Source: Palsa-504 sp963806335 | Lineage (GTDB): Bacteria > Actinomycetota > Actinomycetes > Streptosporangiales > Streptosporangiaceae | NCBI GenBank assembly: GCA_963806335.1 | Contig: CAWDXO010000009.1 | Coordinates: 186,001 to 250,000, forward strand | DNA: 64,000 nucleotides | Direction: 5' to 3' | In this document: piece by piece, positions 1 through 8,154 of the stretch | Numbering within the stretch: the stretch's first letter is position 1 | Layout: each line of letters opens with the position of its first letter | The notes under the pieces: generated by a model | Databases searched by the model: none | Seen by the model: the letters and a program-made list of their open reading frames with translations, nothing else | What the model was told of the DNA's origin: nothing | Translations under genes and position numbers: made by a program

Positions 1-16
1 CAAGGGCCCTAGGACA

Positions 17-30
17 GGGCCATAAGTCCC
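17..30. promoter_or_regulatory. DosR-like box upstream of the Rv1733c-like gene
   Basis: The 14-mer GGGCCATAAGTCCC resembles the DosR core GGGACTTTGGTCCC, with both outer GGG/CCC arms intact. It lies about 85 bp before the start of the Rv1733c-like gene, a typical DosR target family. Site identity is inferred from the motif and the gene context. Confidence 0.5.
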
Positions 31-115
31 TACCTGATCGTACCCAGCGCGCGGCAGGCTAGTGGACAGGCGGCCGATACCCTCACAGCCGCCCGGTTAG
101 CCGCCGGAGGTGATC

Positions 116-727
116 ATGATGCGCGGCAATAAGGTCCTCAGACCGAGCGGGCGCCTGACACGCTGCGCCCGCTGGCTCGGCTTGGACCGTAACCCGCTGC
201 GCCGGACCACCGACCGGATCGAGGCGGCCATCCGGCTGGCCATGATCATCTTGCTCGTCGGCGCGGTGCCCATGGCCGCCGTCGCCGTCGGCCAGCGGGC
301 CGATCAGCTGGCCATTCGCCACGCTCACGCGCAGCAAGTAGGGGATCACCTGGTGAACGCGGTCTTGGTCCGGCAGGCGCCCGCGACCGGGATCCCGGAC
401 CCGTATACCTCGATCCAGTACACGTGGGTCTTGGCCCGCTGGCAGCCGCCGGGCCAGGCCCGGTTCGGGGAGGTCCTGGCCGCAGCCGGATCGCGCCGGG
501 GAAGCACCGTGGCGACCTGGATCAACGCCTCCGGCGCGGTCACCGATCCCCCGCCAAAACACCGTGAGATTGTCGGCGATGTCTGCGTCGCCGTCGCGGC
601 GACCTGCCTCCTGTCAATGCTGGTGCTGCTGGGGTCGGCTGCGCTCGCCCGCCGGACCCTGGACCGTTGGCGGCTGGACGCCTGGGAGGCCGAGTGGCGG
701 GCGAGCGGTCCGCTCCGTTCCCGCTGA
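116..727 (+). CDS. Rv1733c-like two-helix membrane protein
   Basis: This 203-residue protein has two hydrophobic segments, at about residues 40-60 (AIRLAMIILLVGAVPMAAVA) and 155-175 (VCVAVAATCLLSMLVLLGSA), around an external loop of about 95 residues. That layout and the pattern RNPLRRTTDRIEA match the Rv1733c family, a DosR-regulon membrane antigen of unknown biochemical role in mycobacteria. A GGAGG at 106-110 supports ATG 116 or 119 over the GTG at 110. A DosR-like box lies upstream at 17-30 and an HSP20 gene follows. The family call is fairly sure; no function is claimed. Confidence 0.75.
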   Translation: MMRGNKVLRPSGRLTRCARWLGLDRNPLRRTTDRIEAAIRLAMIILLVGAVPMAAVAVGQRADQLAIRHAHAQQVGDHLVNAVLVRQAPATGIPDPYTSIQYTWVLARWQPPGQARFGEVLAAAGSRRGSTVATWINASGAVTDPPPKHREIVGDVCVAVAATCLLSMLVLLGSAALARRTLDRWRLDAWEAEWRASGPLRSR

Positions 728-831
728 TAAGCCTGATCCCTGGCGCGAAAGACGGATGGGGCCGTGGGTCAGGTGCGGACGGGATGAAGGTCAGGCCTGC
801 TCAGGGGTACCGCCGCGAGCGCGGTCGTTGG

Positions 832-845
832 GGGACCTCGGTCCC
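832..845. promoter_or_regulatory. DosR-like palindrome upstream of hsp20
   Basis: GGGACCTCGGTCCC is a perfect inverted repeat (GGGACC/GGTCCC) close to the DosR box. It ends 112 bp before the HSP20 start codon. HSP20 (HspX) is the hallmark DosR target in mycobacteria, which supports the reading. Confidence 0.6.
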
Positions 846-957
846 ATAGTCATGACGAAGGTCGCGTCGTGCCGTGCCATCTGGCCCTGCCCTTCCGGGT
901 CTGGCTGTTATGCGATCGAGATGGAAGTGCACGCACCGCCACAGAAAGGCCGAAGAG

Positions 958-1380
958 ATGAGCAATGTGCTGCGTAGAGACCCGAGGACAATGTTCCCGG
1001 ACCTGGTCGAGTGGTTCGAGGAGCCGTTCATGACGCTGCGCCCCTACCTGGCCCAGCCGATCAGGGTCGAGGATTACCTGGAAGGTGAGCACTACATGAT
1101 CCGGGCGGAGCTAGCCGGGATCGACCCGGAGAAGGATGTCGAAGTGACGGTCGGCTCCGGCTACCTGACCATCCGCGCCGAGCGGCACGACAAGACCGAG
1201 GGCAAGCACCGATCGGAGTTCCGGTATGGCGCATTCACCCGCAGCCTGCCGCTGCCAGCCAACGCCGGCGAGGACGACGTCAAGGCGACCTACCACGACG
1301 GCATCCTCACGATCGCCGTCGGGCTTCAGACCGAGAAGAAGGAACCGGTCAAGAAGATCGAGGTCAAGTCGATCAAATAG
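958..1380 (+). CDS. hsp20: HSP20/alpha-crystallin small heat-shock protein
   Basis: The protein is 140 residues, typical for HSP20. The alpha-crystallin domain covers about residues 40-130. It shows the family signatures ELAGIDPEKDVEVTV and LPANAGEDDVKATYHDGILTI, with a C-terminal Lys-rich tail (EKKEPVKKIEVKSIK). It should be an ATP-independent holdase chaperone in the cytoplasm. ATG 958 is chosen because the alpha-crystallin family starts here and a purine-rich stretch (GAAAGGCCGAAGAG) precedes it. The DosR-like palindrome at 832-845 suggests induction by hypoxia, as for HspX/Acr. Confidence 0.9.
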   Translation: MSNVLRRDPRTMFPDLVEWFEEPFMTLRPYLAQPIRVEDYLEGEHYMIRAELAGIDPEKDVEVTVGSGYLTIRAERHDKTEGKHRSEFRYGAFTRSLPLPANAGEDDVKATYHDGILTIAVGLQTEKKEPVKKIEVKSIK

Positions 1381-1389
1381 GTCCCTCCC

Positions 1390-1440
1390 GCTGACCTAAG
1401 GTCAGCGCTCATGACTGTGGCCGCGTCGGCGGGCGCGGCC
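1390..1440 (+). terminator. Two hairpins after hsp20
   Basis: A perfect 8-bp palindrome (GCTGACCT, A, AGGTCAGC; 1390-1406) and a second stem (GGCCGCG at 1419-1425 with CGCGGCC at 1434-1440) follow the HSP20 stop by 10 and 39 bp. Neither has a T-run, so termination is likely but not certain. Confidence 0.4.
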
Positions 1441-1556
1441 ATTGCCATGTCGCGGGCGCGCCGGCAGGGTGCCGCCCGGTACCGCAGGCAACGCCCACCG
1501 TTCCCTCCGCATGGCCAAGAGCGGTACGCCAGACGATGAAGGTGCCCGGCAGATAA

Positions 1557-1569
1557 GGACCTTCTTCCC
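1557..1569. promoter_or_regulatory. Weak DosR-like box before a PNPOx-fold gene
   Basis: AAGGACCTTCTTCCC keeps the GGAC and TCCC parts of the DosR core but is not a clean palindrome. It is only about 36 bp before ATG 1605, and no ribosome-binding site is seen there, so the transcript could be leaderless. Confidence 0.35.
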
Positions 1570-1604
1570 TAGGTATAGGGCATCACGCCCAGCATGCTCT
1601 GCGC

Positions 1605-2060
1605 ATGTACTCCGACGGCACGTTCGTGGACCACTTGTCCAGACACGAATGTCTGCGGCGGCTGGAATCCGTTCCTGTCGGCCGGATCGTTTACACCCGG
1701 CAGGCCCTGCCCGCGGTGGAACTCGTCAACTTCGCGATCGACGACGGCGACATCGTCATCAGGACGGACACGGGCAGTAAGCTCGCGGCGGCGACCCAGG
1801 GAACGGTGGTCGCGTTCGAGGCCGATTCCATCGGCCCCGACCACGACGCTGGCTGGACCGTCACCGCCATCGGACGGTCGCGTGAGGTCATAGATCGTGA
1901 GGACATCGATCACCTGCACAAGATCGGACTCCGCGCCTGGGCGCCGGGAACGCGGGACCACTTCATCCGCATCGCACCGGAAATCCTGACCGGCCGGCTG
2001 CTTCGCGCCGACGGCGCGGAGGAGCAAGCAAGCACCGGGCCCGTCGCGCCCGGCCCATGA
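1605..2060 (+). CDS. Pyridoxamine 5'-phosphate oxidase-fold flavin-binding protein
   Basis: A 151-residue protein with the split-barrel pattern of the PNPOx-like family: LSRHECLRRLESVPVGRIVY near the N-terminus, LPAVELVNFAIDDGDIVIRT, then GWTVTAIGRSREV and IRIAPEILTGRLL. Such proteins bind FMN or F420 and are common among DosR-regulated genes of unknown substrate. A second member is encoded at 28547-28969. The last residues (GPVAPGP) and the stop codon come from the first unit of a 23-bp tandem repeat, so the natural C-terminus may have been altered by repeat expansion. A weak DosR-like box lies upstream. Confidence 0.75.
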   Translation: MYSDGTFVDHLSRHECLRRLESVPVGRIVYTRQALPAVELVNFAIDDGDIVIRTDTGSKLAAATQGTVVAFEADSIGPDHDAGWTVTAIGRSREVIDREDIDHLHKIGLRAWAPGTRDHFIRIAPEILTGRLLRADGAEEQASTGPVAPGP

Positions 2061-2129
2061 CGCCCGTCGCGCCCGGCCCATAACGCCCGTCGCGCCCGGC
2101 CCATAACGCCCGTCGCGCCCGGCCCATGA
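2038..2129 (+). repeat. Four tandem copies of a 23-bp unit
   Basis: Units at 2038-2060, 2061-2083, 2084-2106 and 2107-2129 follow CGCCCGTCGCGCCCGGCCCA plus TGA or TAA. Unit 1 differs at one base near its start and supplies the stop codon of the PNPOx gene. No spacer structure suggests CRISPR. Confidence 0.9.
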
Positions 2130-2434
2130 CGCCCGTCCGCCTGAGGCCAGGCTGACGAAGCCGCGGACGGCCACTGCTGACGAGGGTGGCGTCACGGCCA
2201 GTTACCGCGGCGGCATCCGCACGACCATGAGGGCCAGGTAGGTCCTGATGGCTGTCTTCGGACAGCTCGCCAATGGCCATGCCAGGTCACGACCATCTGC
2301 CCTAGGCGCTTCGGCGACGAGCGGTTACGCTGGAGGCGGGCGAGCAGCGCGCCCGGCCGGTTAGCTGGGCAAGGCCTAGGGAGCTGCCGTGGCTACTGAT
2401 CGTTATCAAGGTCTCGTATGGATTCCGCCGGGGC
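2130..2434. other. Intergenic stretch, no gene recognised
   Basis: About 305 bp between the 23-bp array and the STAS-PAS gene. I see no convincing coding frame or clear DosR box. The short inverted repeat CTGTCTTCGGACAG at 2251-2264 may be a weak hairpin. Confidence 0.4.
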
Positions 2435-3577
2435 ATGGTGAACTGGTGGGAGAACCACCGGAATACGGCGGCGGCTGTGCCTGACGATATCTACCCGGTG
2501 CGGTGGACGGGCCAGCAGGCCGTGGTGGCCTTCCCTGAAGAAGTTGACGTATCTAATGCCGGGCAGATCCGCGAGGAGTTGCTTTCCGTCATCAACCGCG
2601 GCGCGGCCGTCCTGATCGCTGACATGACCGATACGGTCTCCTGTGATCATGCGGGCGTGGATGCCATCGGGCGCGTCTACCAGCGGGCCCTGGTCAGCGG
2701 GACGGAACTGCGACTGGTGGTCGGCAGCGAGATCGTGCGGCGCGTGCTCGCCATGAGCGGCGTCGACCGGGTGGTGTCCATATACCCCTTCGTAGCCGCC
2801 TCCCTGGCCGCGAAGAAAACAGACACCGGGCCGCTGCTCACGCTGGCCGAACCCGGCGGAGGCCAGAGCCGGCCCGATGCGGATGTCGGCGTCGAGGTCG
2901 CGCTGCTGGATTGCGACGGCGTGATCGTGTGGGTAAACGAGGCCTGGCAGGTCTTCGCGCTGGCCAACGACGGCGACCTCTCCCGCGCAGGCACCGGCGT
3001 GTCGTACCTGGATGTCTGTGATACCGCGGGCGACGACCCGACCACCGGTGAGGTCGCCGCCGCTATCCGCAGCGCGCTGACGGGAGATATGCCTGCTCCC
3101 ATCACCATCGAAGTGCCCTGTCACAGCCCGAGCACGGAGCGCTGGTTCGACATGCTGATTGCCGCGCGGCGCGGCGACAACGGAAGGCCGCTGGGAGCGA
3201 CGGTCACATTGTCGCTGGCCAGGTCGGAGGATCGGGCCACGCCGATCAGGCCCGAGCGCAGCGGGGTGGCCGGGACGGCACGAGCGGGCACAGGCGGCCA
3301 CGTTCTACCTGGTCACGGCCGACCGGCCCCCGCGGACCTCGCTGACTTCGCTCGTGCGGCCGCGCAGCAGGCGCGCCGTCGCCAGGAACTGCTCGAACGG
3401 ATCACCAACAGCCTGTACCAGGTCGGGCTCACCTTGCAGGACGCCGACGAGTCTCCCGAGGCAGCGCAGGAAGCCATAACCGGAGCCCTTCAGGGCTTGG
3501 ATACCACGATCCGCGAGATCCGCGACGCCGCGTTCACGGACTCGATCAGGTCGTTCCCGCCGCCAGAGCCCACCTAG
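2435..3577 (+). CDS. STAS-PAS protein ending in a degenerate DosS-like dimerisation segment
   Basis: This 380-residue protein has three parts. Residues about 20-115 form a STAS domain (anti-sigma antagonist fold), but the usual DSSG phosphorylation motif reads DHAG, so the phospho-acceptor Ser is Ala. Residues about 148-255 look like a PAS domain (LLDCDGVIVWVNEAWQVFA). Residues about 315-370 (SLYQVGLTLQ, LDTTIREIRDAAF) match the dimerisation helices of DosS-type histidine kinases, yet the H-box histidine is absent and no ATPase domain follows. It cannot be an active kinase as read. It may sense through PAS and bind a partner kinase or anti-sigma factor. Start ATG 2435 lacks a strong ribosome-binding site; GTG 2438 is possible. 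Confidence 0.7.
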   Translation: MVNWWENHRNTAAAVPDDIYPVRWTGQQAVVAFPEEVDVSNAGQIREELLSVINRGAAVLIADMTDTVSCDHAGVDAIGRVYQRALVSGTELRLVVGSEIVRRVLAMSGVDRVVSIYPFVAASLAAKKTDTGPLLTLAEPGGGQSRPDADVGVEVALLDCDGVIVWVNEAWQVFALANDGDLSRAGTGVSYLDVCDTAGDDPTTGEVAAAIRSALTGDMPAPITIEVPCHSPSTERWFDMLIAARRGDNGRPLGATVTLSLARSEDRATPIRPERSGVAGTARAGTGGHVLPGHGRPAPADLADFARAAAQQARRRQELLERITNSLYQVGLTLQDADESPEAAQEAITGALQGLDTTIREIRDAAFTDSIRSFPPPEPT

Positions 3578-3601
3578 CTTGCATCCCCCACGCCTGGTAT
3601 C

Positions 3602-3635
3602 GGGACTTTGGCCTCGGGACTTTGGTCCCGAGGCC
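3602..3635. promoter_or_regulatory. Tandem DosR boxes within a terminator-like palindrome
   Basis: Two boxes start exactly 14 bp apart: GGGACTTTGGCCTC (3602-3615) and the exact consensus GGGACTTTGGTCCC (3616-3629). The second sits in a perfect 11-bp inverted repeat, GGCCTCGGGAC (3610-3620) with GTCCCGAGGCC (3625-3635). This could also form a hairpin 32 bp past the STAS-PAS stop. The site lies about 105 bp before the cytochrome b gene and probably controls the cytochrome b-hydrogenase large-subunit operon. Confidence 0.75.
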
Positions 3636-3698
3636 TGGTGACCCTTAGCACTTCAGGCCAGGCCGCGGCGATTCCATGATGGGGCGATCAGCTAAGTA

Positions 3699-3722
3699 GC
3701 CGGGCGGATAAGTCCGCCCGGC
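3699..3722 (+). promoter_or_regulatory. Perfect 10-bp hairpin just before the cytochrome b gene
   Basis: GCCGGGCGGA (3699-3708), loop TAAG, then TCCGCCCGGC (3713-3722) is a perfect inverted repeat. It ends 8 bp before the GGAGG ribosome-binding site at 3731-3735. It probably lies in the 5' leader of the operon, where it could stabilise the mRNA or act as an operator. Confidence 0.6.
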
Positions 3723-3740
3723 AAGACCCCGGAGGTCCCG

Positions 3741-5597
3741 TTGACACTCCTTGACGCGGCGGGAAACGCTCCCGTGGCCATCGACCTGAACCATCCAGGC
3801 ACCTACCTGAACTGGAACATCTTCACGATTTCAGTGGCCAACCTTGTCCTCATTGCGGTCATGGTGGTCATCTTCGGTGCGGCACTGCTGCTGCCGTTCC
3901 CCAGAGCGCACCGCGGCGAAACGGGGGAGGTGACCGAGCCTGAAAATGCCACCGTGGCTCCTGATATCGGCACCGTCCCCGGTGATGAGCGGATGTGGAC
4001 GGCGCGGGTGCGCCGCCGCGCGCTGACCTCGCTGCCGCCGAACAAACTGCTGCCTGATCGCCAGCCCGCCTACGTCGCCTCCTGGGTATACGTGTTCGGC
4101 GTGGCCTCGCTGGCCGCGCTCGGCGTGGTGATCGTGAGCGGCTTCGCCATCGCCCTCGGCGGCCCCGACTGGTGGCATTACAACCCCGTGGGGCACTTCT
4201 TCAACAGCCTGCACCTGTGGAGCGTCGAGCTGTTCATGGCCTTTCTGGTTATCCACCTGTGGGGCAAGTTCTGGATGGCCGCCTGGCGCGGCCGCCGCGC
4301 CATGACCTGGATCACCGGCGTCGTCGCCTTCGTCGCCGCCGTGGTCGAGTGCTTCACCGGGTACCTGTCCCAGCAGAACTTCGACTCCCAGTGGATCGCC
4401 ACCAACGGCAAGGATGCGTTCAACGCGGTCGGGGTCGGGGCGTTCTTCAACCTGATGAACTTCGGCCAGATGCTGATGTGGCACATCGTGCTCCTGCCGA
4501 TCATCCTGATCGCGATCATCGGCGCGCACGTGCTGCTGGTCCGTGTCCGCGGCGTCAGCCACCCGCTGCCGGTCGCCAGGCCCCGCGGCCTGGCCGCCCG
4601 GCGCGCGGCCGCCAAAGCCGACCGGGCGGCGTGGCGCGGGCCGACCAAGCGCTACGACATCCTGAAGGAAGGCACCATCGCGACCGTCGTGGTCCTGGTC
4701 CTGACCATCGGCCTGTCCGCCCTGCTGTCCTCCCCTAACGTGCCGCCGGTCACGGTCCGCAGCTGGGTCCAGGTCGCCCCCGCCGACTTCCTGGCCACCG
4801 CCGCCAGCGAGCTGAACGGCACCAGCCTGACCGCGAGTTACGGCCCGCCGTACAACACCAACGGAACCCCGCAAAGCGAATGGTTCGCGCCGGCGGACAT
4901 CGCCGGCGTGCGGCAGCCGATCGACCCGGCACGGACCTTCGTGCTCGAACCGCTGGCCCAGTCGGCTCCCACCGACCCGGCGCTGGCCGCCGCGCTGGCC
5001 GCTTACAACGCAGCGTCTCCCAAGCAGCAGAACACCTGGGCAACCAACTACGGGAACGCGCTCGCCAAGGTCAAGTTCGTGAACGGGACCCCGGTGGTAC
5101 CCGCAGGCAACTACGGGCCCGTCCCCGCCATGCTGGCCACCGAGCTGACCCTGGCCCGCAGCGGCGCGGTCGACGCCGCCCTGAGTGGCGCCCAGCCGTT
5201 CTACGGCACCGACTTCACCAAGCCGCTGCTGTTCCTCGAGGACGGCGCTTACTACGCCAACCAGGCGACCGCCGAGCACCTCACCGGAGACCAGTGGGGC
5301 GTGATGAACGAGACGGGCAGTTACCCGGGCCAGCCCTGGCTGTGGCTGTACCAGATGTGGTACCACGTCCCCGGATGGCGTAACTCCGCCAACATCGACC
5401 TGATCGCCATCTACATGACCGGCGTGGCCACCCTGCTGCTGCTGGCCATCCCGTTCATCCCCGGCCTGCGCGACATCCCCCGGTGGATACCCGTGCACCG
5501 GCTGATCTGGCGGAACTGGAACCAGAGCGAGCATCCCTCCGGGCCCATCGGCCAGACCGAATCCGGCCCCAAGCCGGAGCCCGCCGGACAGAAATGA
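3741..5597 (+). CDS. Cytochrome b6-like membrane protein, likely hydrogenase partner
   Basis: This 618-residue protein starts at TTG 3741, preceded by GGAGG with 5-bp spacing. Haem-ligand pairs are His158/His172 and His248/His263, the HX13H and HX14H spacing of b6-type cytochromes. Hydrophobic segments fall near residues 28-52, 113-138, 155-175, 188-206, 243-268, 313-331 and 553-575. Residues about 332-550 form a large extracytoplasmic domain unlike ordinary cytochrome b. The ATGA overlap with the hydrogenase large-subunit gene shows translational coupling, so it may pass electrons between hydrogenase and the quinone pool. No Rieske or cytochrome c gene is nearby. The b-haem assignment is solid; the partnership is inferred. 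Confidence 0.8.
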   Translation: MTLLDAAGNAPVAIDLNHPGTYLNWNIFTISVANLVLIAVMVVIFGAALLLPFPRAHRGETGEVTEPENATVAPDIGTVPGDERMWTARVRRRALTSLPPNKLLPDRQPAYVASWVYVFGVASLAALGVVIVSGFAIALGGPDWWHYNPVGHFFNSLHLWSVELFMAFLVIHLWGKFWMAAWRGRRAMTWITGVVAFVAAVVECFTGYLSQQNFDSQWIATNGKDAFNAVGVGAFFNLMNFGQMLMWHIVLLPIILIAIIGAHVLLVRVRGVSHPLPVARPRGLAARRAAAKADRAAWRGPTKRYDILKEGTIATVVVLVLTIGLSALLSSPNVPPVTVRSWVQVAPADFLATAASELNGTSLTASYGPPYNTNGTPQSEWFAPADIAGVRQPIDPARTFVLEPLAQSAPTDPALAAALAAYNAASPKQQNTWATNYGNALAKVKFVNGTPVVPAGNYGPVPAMLATELTLARSGAVDAALSGAQPFYGTDFTKPLLFLEDGAYYANQATAEHLTGDQWGVMNETGSYPGQPWLWLYQMWYHVPGWRNSANIDLIAIYMTGVATLLLLAIPFIPGLRDIPRWIPVHRLIWRNWNQSEHPSGPIGQTESGPKPEPAGQK

Positions 5598-6922
5598 CGC
5601 ATAAGAACGACCGCGTGCTCGCGGTCACCGAGCTGGCCCGGGTGGAAGGCGAAGGCGCCATGTACATCCGGGCCAGCGGAGGGCAAGTGGAGGAGGCGCG
5701 GCTCAACATCTACGAGCCGCCCCGCTTCTTCGAGGCGTTCCTGCGGGGCCGCGGCTACACCGAGCCGCCGGACATCACCGCCCGGGTCTGCGGCATCTGC
5801 CCGGTCGCCTATCAGATGAGCTCGTGCATGGCGATCGAGGACGCCTGCGGCGTCACCGTCGACGGGCCGATCGCCGACCTGCGCAGGCTGCTGTACTGCG
5901 GGGAGTGGATCGAGAGTCATGCGCTGCATATCTACCTGCTGCACGCGCCCGACTTCCTCGGCTTCGGGAGCGGGATCGAGATGGCGGTGGCGCGGCGGGA
6001 CATCGTGGAGCGCGGCCTGGCGCTGAAGAAGGCGGGCAACGCGATCATGGAGGTGGTAGGCGGCCGGGCCATCCACCCGGTCAACGTGCGCGTCGGCGGC
6101 TTCTACCGGGTGCCCACCCGGGCCGAACTCGGCACGCTCGCCGACCAGCTGCGGCGAGCGCTCGACGGCGCGCTCGACACGGTGCGCTGGGTGGCCGGAT
6201 TCGATTTCCCTGATCACGCCAGCCAGCAGGACCTGCTCGCCATGTCCCGCCCGGGTACCTACCCGATCGAGCGGGGGAACCTGGTGACGCGCTCGGGTCT
6301 GGCGTTCACCGCGGCCCAGTTCGACGAGCACGTGGTCGAGGAACAGGTACCGTACTCCACCGCGCTGCACGCTCACCTGGCCGGCGGAGGCACGTACCTC
6401 ACCGGCCCGCTGGCCCGCTACTCGCTGAACTCGCGCTGGCTGTCACCGCTGGCGCGGGAGGCAGCACACGCGGCCGGGCTCGGCCCGGCCTGCGACAACC
6501 CGTTCCGCAGCATCATCGTGCGCGCGGTGGAGGTGGTCTACGCGATCGAGGAGGCGCTGCGCCTCATCACCGCCTACGAGCCGCCCGGCCTCCCGGCCGT
6601 GGCGGTGCGCCCCCGTGCTGGTGTCGGATACGGGGTAACCGAGGCGCCCAGGGGCATCTTGTACAACCGGTATGAAATCAGCGCGGACGGCCTGGTGACC
6701 AGCGCCCGCATCGTGCCCCCGACCTCCCAGAGCCTGGCGGCCATGGAGGCTGACCTGCGCGACTTCGTGCAGCTGCGGATCGACCTCGACGACGCCGAGC
6801 TCACCCGCCAGTGCGAGCGGGCGATCCGCAACTACGACCCGTGTATCTCCTGCTCGGCCCACTTTCTCGACCTCACCGTCGAAAGGTCGTTATGGCCAGG
6901 ACCGACGGACCGGTCGTGGTGA
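5594..6922 (+). CDS. hydA: NiFe hydrogenase large (alpha) subunit, group 3b-like
   Basis: The protein has 442 residues. The NiFe-site cysteines are seen at both ends: RVCGIC (Cys66, Cys69) and DPCISCSAH (Cys417, Cys420, His423), plus the L1-type RVEGEG near residue 16. A 19-residue tail after His423 should be removed by the maturation protease encoded next. The flavin and dicluster subunits facing it indicate a cytoplasmic NAD(P)-linked group 3b enzyme. The start ATG overlaps the cytochrome b stop. The small subunit is not in this operon but on the opposite strand at 7366-8154, an unusual split. Function is H2 oxidation or evolution; the direction cannot be told from sequence. Confidence 0.9.
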   Translation: MTHKNDRVLAVTELARVEGEGAMYIRASGGQVEEARLNIYEPPRFFEAFLRGRGYTEPPDITARVCGICPVAYQMSSCMAIEDACGVTVDGPIADLRRLLYCGEWIESHALHIYLLHAPDFLGFGSGIEMAVARRDIVERGLALKKAGNAIMEVVGGRAIHPVNVRVGGFYRVPTRAELGTLADQLRRALDGALDTVRWVAGFDFPDHASQQDLLAMSRPGTYPIERGNLVTRSGLAFTAAQFDEHVVEEQVPYSTALHAHLAGGGTYLTGPLARYSLNSRWLSPLAREAAHAAGLGPACDNPFRSIIVRAVEVVYAIEEALRLITAYEPPGLPAVAVRPRAGVGYGVTEAPRGILYNRYEISADGLVTSARIVPPTSQSLAAMEADLRDFVQLRIDLDDAELTRQCERAIRNYDPCISCSAHFLDLTVERSLWPGPTDRSW

Positions 6923-7356
6923 TCGGCGTGGGTAACGAGTTCCGCCGCGACGACGGGGCCGGGCCCGTGGTGGTCAGCAAGCTGCGCGACGTCGTGCCGC
7001 CGGACGTGCGGCTGGTGGTCACCGACGGCGAGCCGGTGCGGCTGATGGAGGCCTGGACCGGAGCGGCGCTCGCCGTCGTCGTCGACGCGGTCCGCGCTGA
7101 TCCGCCGCGGCCGGGCCAGACGTACCGTTTCCTGGTCGACCGGCCGCAGACCGGGCCGCGACGGCCCGCGAGTTCGCACGGCCTCGGCCTTGATGACGCG
7201 ATCAGCCTGGCACTCGCATTGGACCGCATGCCCGGCCAGCTGATCGTGCACGCGATCGAGGCGGCCGACCTGACCCAGGGCCCCGGCCTGTCGCCATCGG
7301 TCGCGGCGGCCGTCGACACCGTGGTGAGCGCCGTCATCGCCGACGTTTGCGCATAG
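6892..7356 (+). CDS. Hydrogenase maturation endopeptidase (HycI/HyaD family)
   Basis: A 154-residue protein with the family start VIGVGNEFRRDDGAG, whose Glu is a nickel ligand, followed by the second acidic site in VVVDAVRADPP and the region ASSHGLGLDDA. It cleaves the C-terminal tail of the large subunit after nickel insertion. ATG 6892 is chosen because GAAAGG lies 5 bp upstream and the family begins there. The gene overlaps the large-subunit gene by 31 bp and its stop is 9 bp from the convergent small-subunit gene. Confidence 0.88.
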   Translation: MARTDGPVVVIGVGNEFRRDDGAGPVVVSKLRDVVPPDVRLVVTDGEPVRLMEAWTGAALAVVVDAVRADPPRPGQTYRFLVDRPQTGPRRPASSHGLGLDDAISLALALDRMPGQLIVHAIEAADLTQGPGLSPSVAAAVDTVVSAVIADVCA

Positions 7357-7365
7357 CGCAGCCGT

Positions 7366-8154
7366 TCACTCCGCCGGTGACGGGCCGGCCGTCCTGGCCG
7401 CGGCGAAGGCGGGAGCGGCGGCGTTGAAGGTGGCGAAAATTCGCCGCACTTCTGCCTCGGTCAGCCCGAGGCGCCGGAGCTGGGGGGTGAGGGCGGCGAG
7501 GTTCGGCGTGTCCACCGGGCCGAAACAGCCGTAGCAGCCCCGGCCGAAGGCGGGGCAGATCGCCCCGCAGCCGGCCTGGGTCACCGGCCCGAGGCAGGGC
7601 GTACCGTGCGCCACCATCACGCACGACGTGCCCCGCAGCTTGCAGTCATGACAGACGCTGTGCTTAGGCAGGCGGGGCTCCCGGCCCGCCAGCAGAGCGG
7701 TCAGCAGCTCGAGCAGCTGCCGGGAATCGATCGGGCAGCCGCGCAACTCGAAATCGACCGCAACATGATCGGATACCGGCGTCGAGGTCGCCAGGGTCGA
7801 GATGTACTCGGGTCGCGCGTACACCACCGAGGTGAACTCCCTGACGTCGGCGAAGTTGCGCAGGGCCTGGATACCGCCCGAGGTAGCGCAGGCCCCGATG
7901 GTGACTAGTACCCGGGAGGCCGAGCGGATATCGGCGAGACGGCGGACGTCCCGCTCGGTGGTAACCGAGCCCTCCACCAGGGAAACGTCGTAGGGCCCGG
8001 CCACCTCGGTGCTTGACGCCTCGGTGAAGTGCGCGATCTCGACGGCGCCCGCGATCGCGAGCAGCTCGTCCTCGCAGTCGAGCAGGGTGAGCTGGCAGCC
8101 GTCGCAGGAAGCTAGCTTCCACACGGCCAGCTTGGGCTTATTAACGCCGGTCAT
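7366..8154 (-). CDS. hydD: NiFe hydrogenase small (delta) subunit
   Basis: The protein has 262 residues and starts at ATG 8154 (MTGVNKPKLAVWKLASCDGC). Proximal-cluster motifs are SCDGCQ, IGACATSGG and RGCPID. A Cys-rich C-terminal half (HDCKLRGTSC, AGCGAICPAFGRGCYGCFGP) should hold the medial and distal [4Fe-4S] clusters. No twin-arginine signal is present, so it is cytoplasmic, fitting group 3b. It is last in the operon 9008-10159, 8154-9011, 7366-8154, with an ATGA overlap to the flavin subunit gene. It faces the large subunit and protease genes convergently. Confidence 0.9.
   Translation of the reverse strand: MTGVNKPKLAVWKLASCDGCQLTLLDCEDELLAIAGAVEIAHFTEASSTEVAGPYDVSLVEGSVTTERDVRRLADIRSASRVLVTIGACATSGGIQALRNFADVREFTSVVYARPEYISTLATSTPVSDHVAVDFELRGCPIDSRQLLELLTALLAGREPRLPKHSVCHDCKLRGTSCVMVAHGTPCLGPVTQAGCGAICPAFGRGCYGCFGPVDTPNLAALTPQLRRLGLTEAEVRRIFATFNAAAPAFAAARTAGPSPAE

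Noticed and set aside
904..957. GTGCACGCACCGCC upstream of hsp20 as a sixth copy of the dispersed element
   Set aside because: It shares only the left part. The CCCGTTCGG core and A-rich run are absent.
2038..2129. Regular 23-bp repeats considered as a CRISPR array
   Set aside because: Units are directly adjacent without spacers and no cas genes are in the window. The same holds for the arrays at 13721, 50559, 51427 and 54449.
3831..5534. Long open frame on the - strand opposite the cytochrome b gene
   Set aside because: High GC content keeps the antisense frame open. Its product is a low-complexity Gly/Asp/Gln/Val mixture with no family pattern, while the + strand frame has clear haem motifs.
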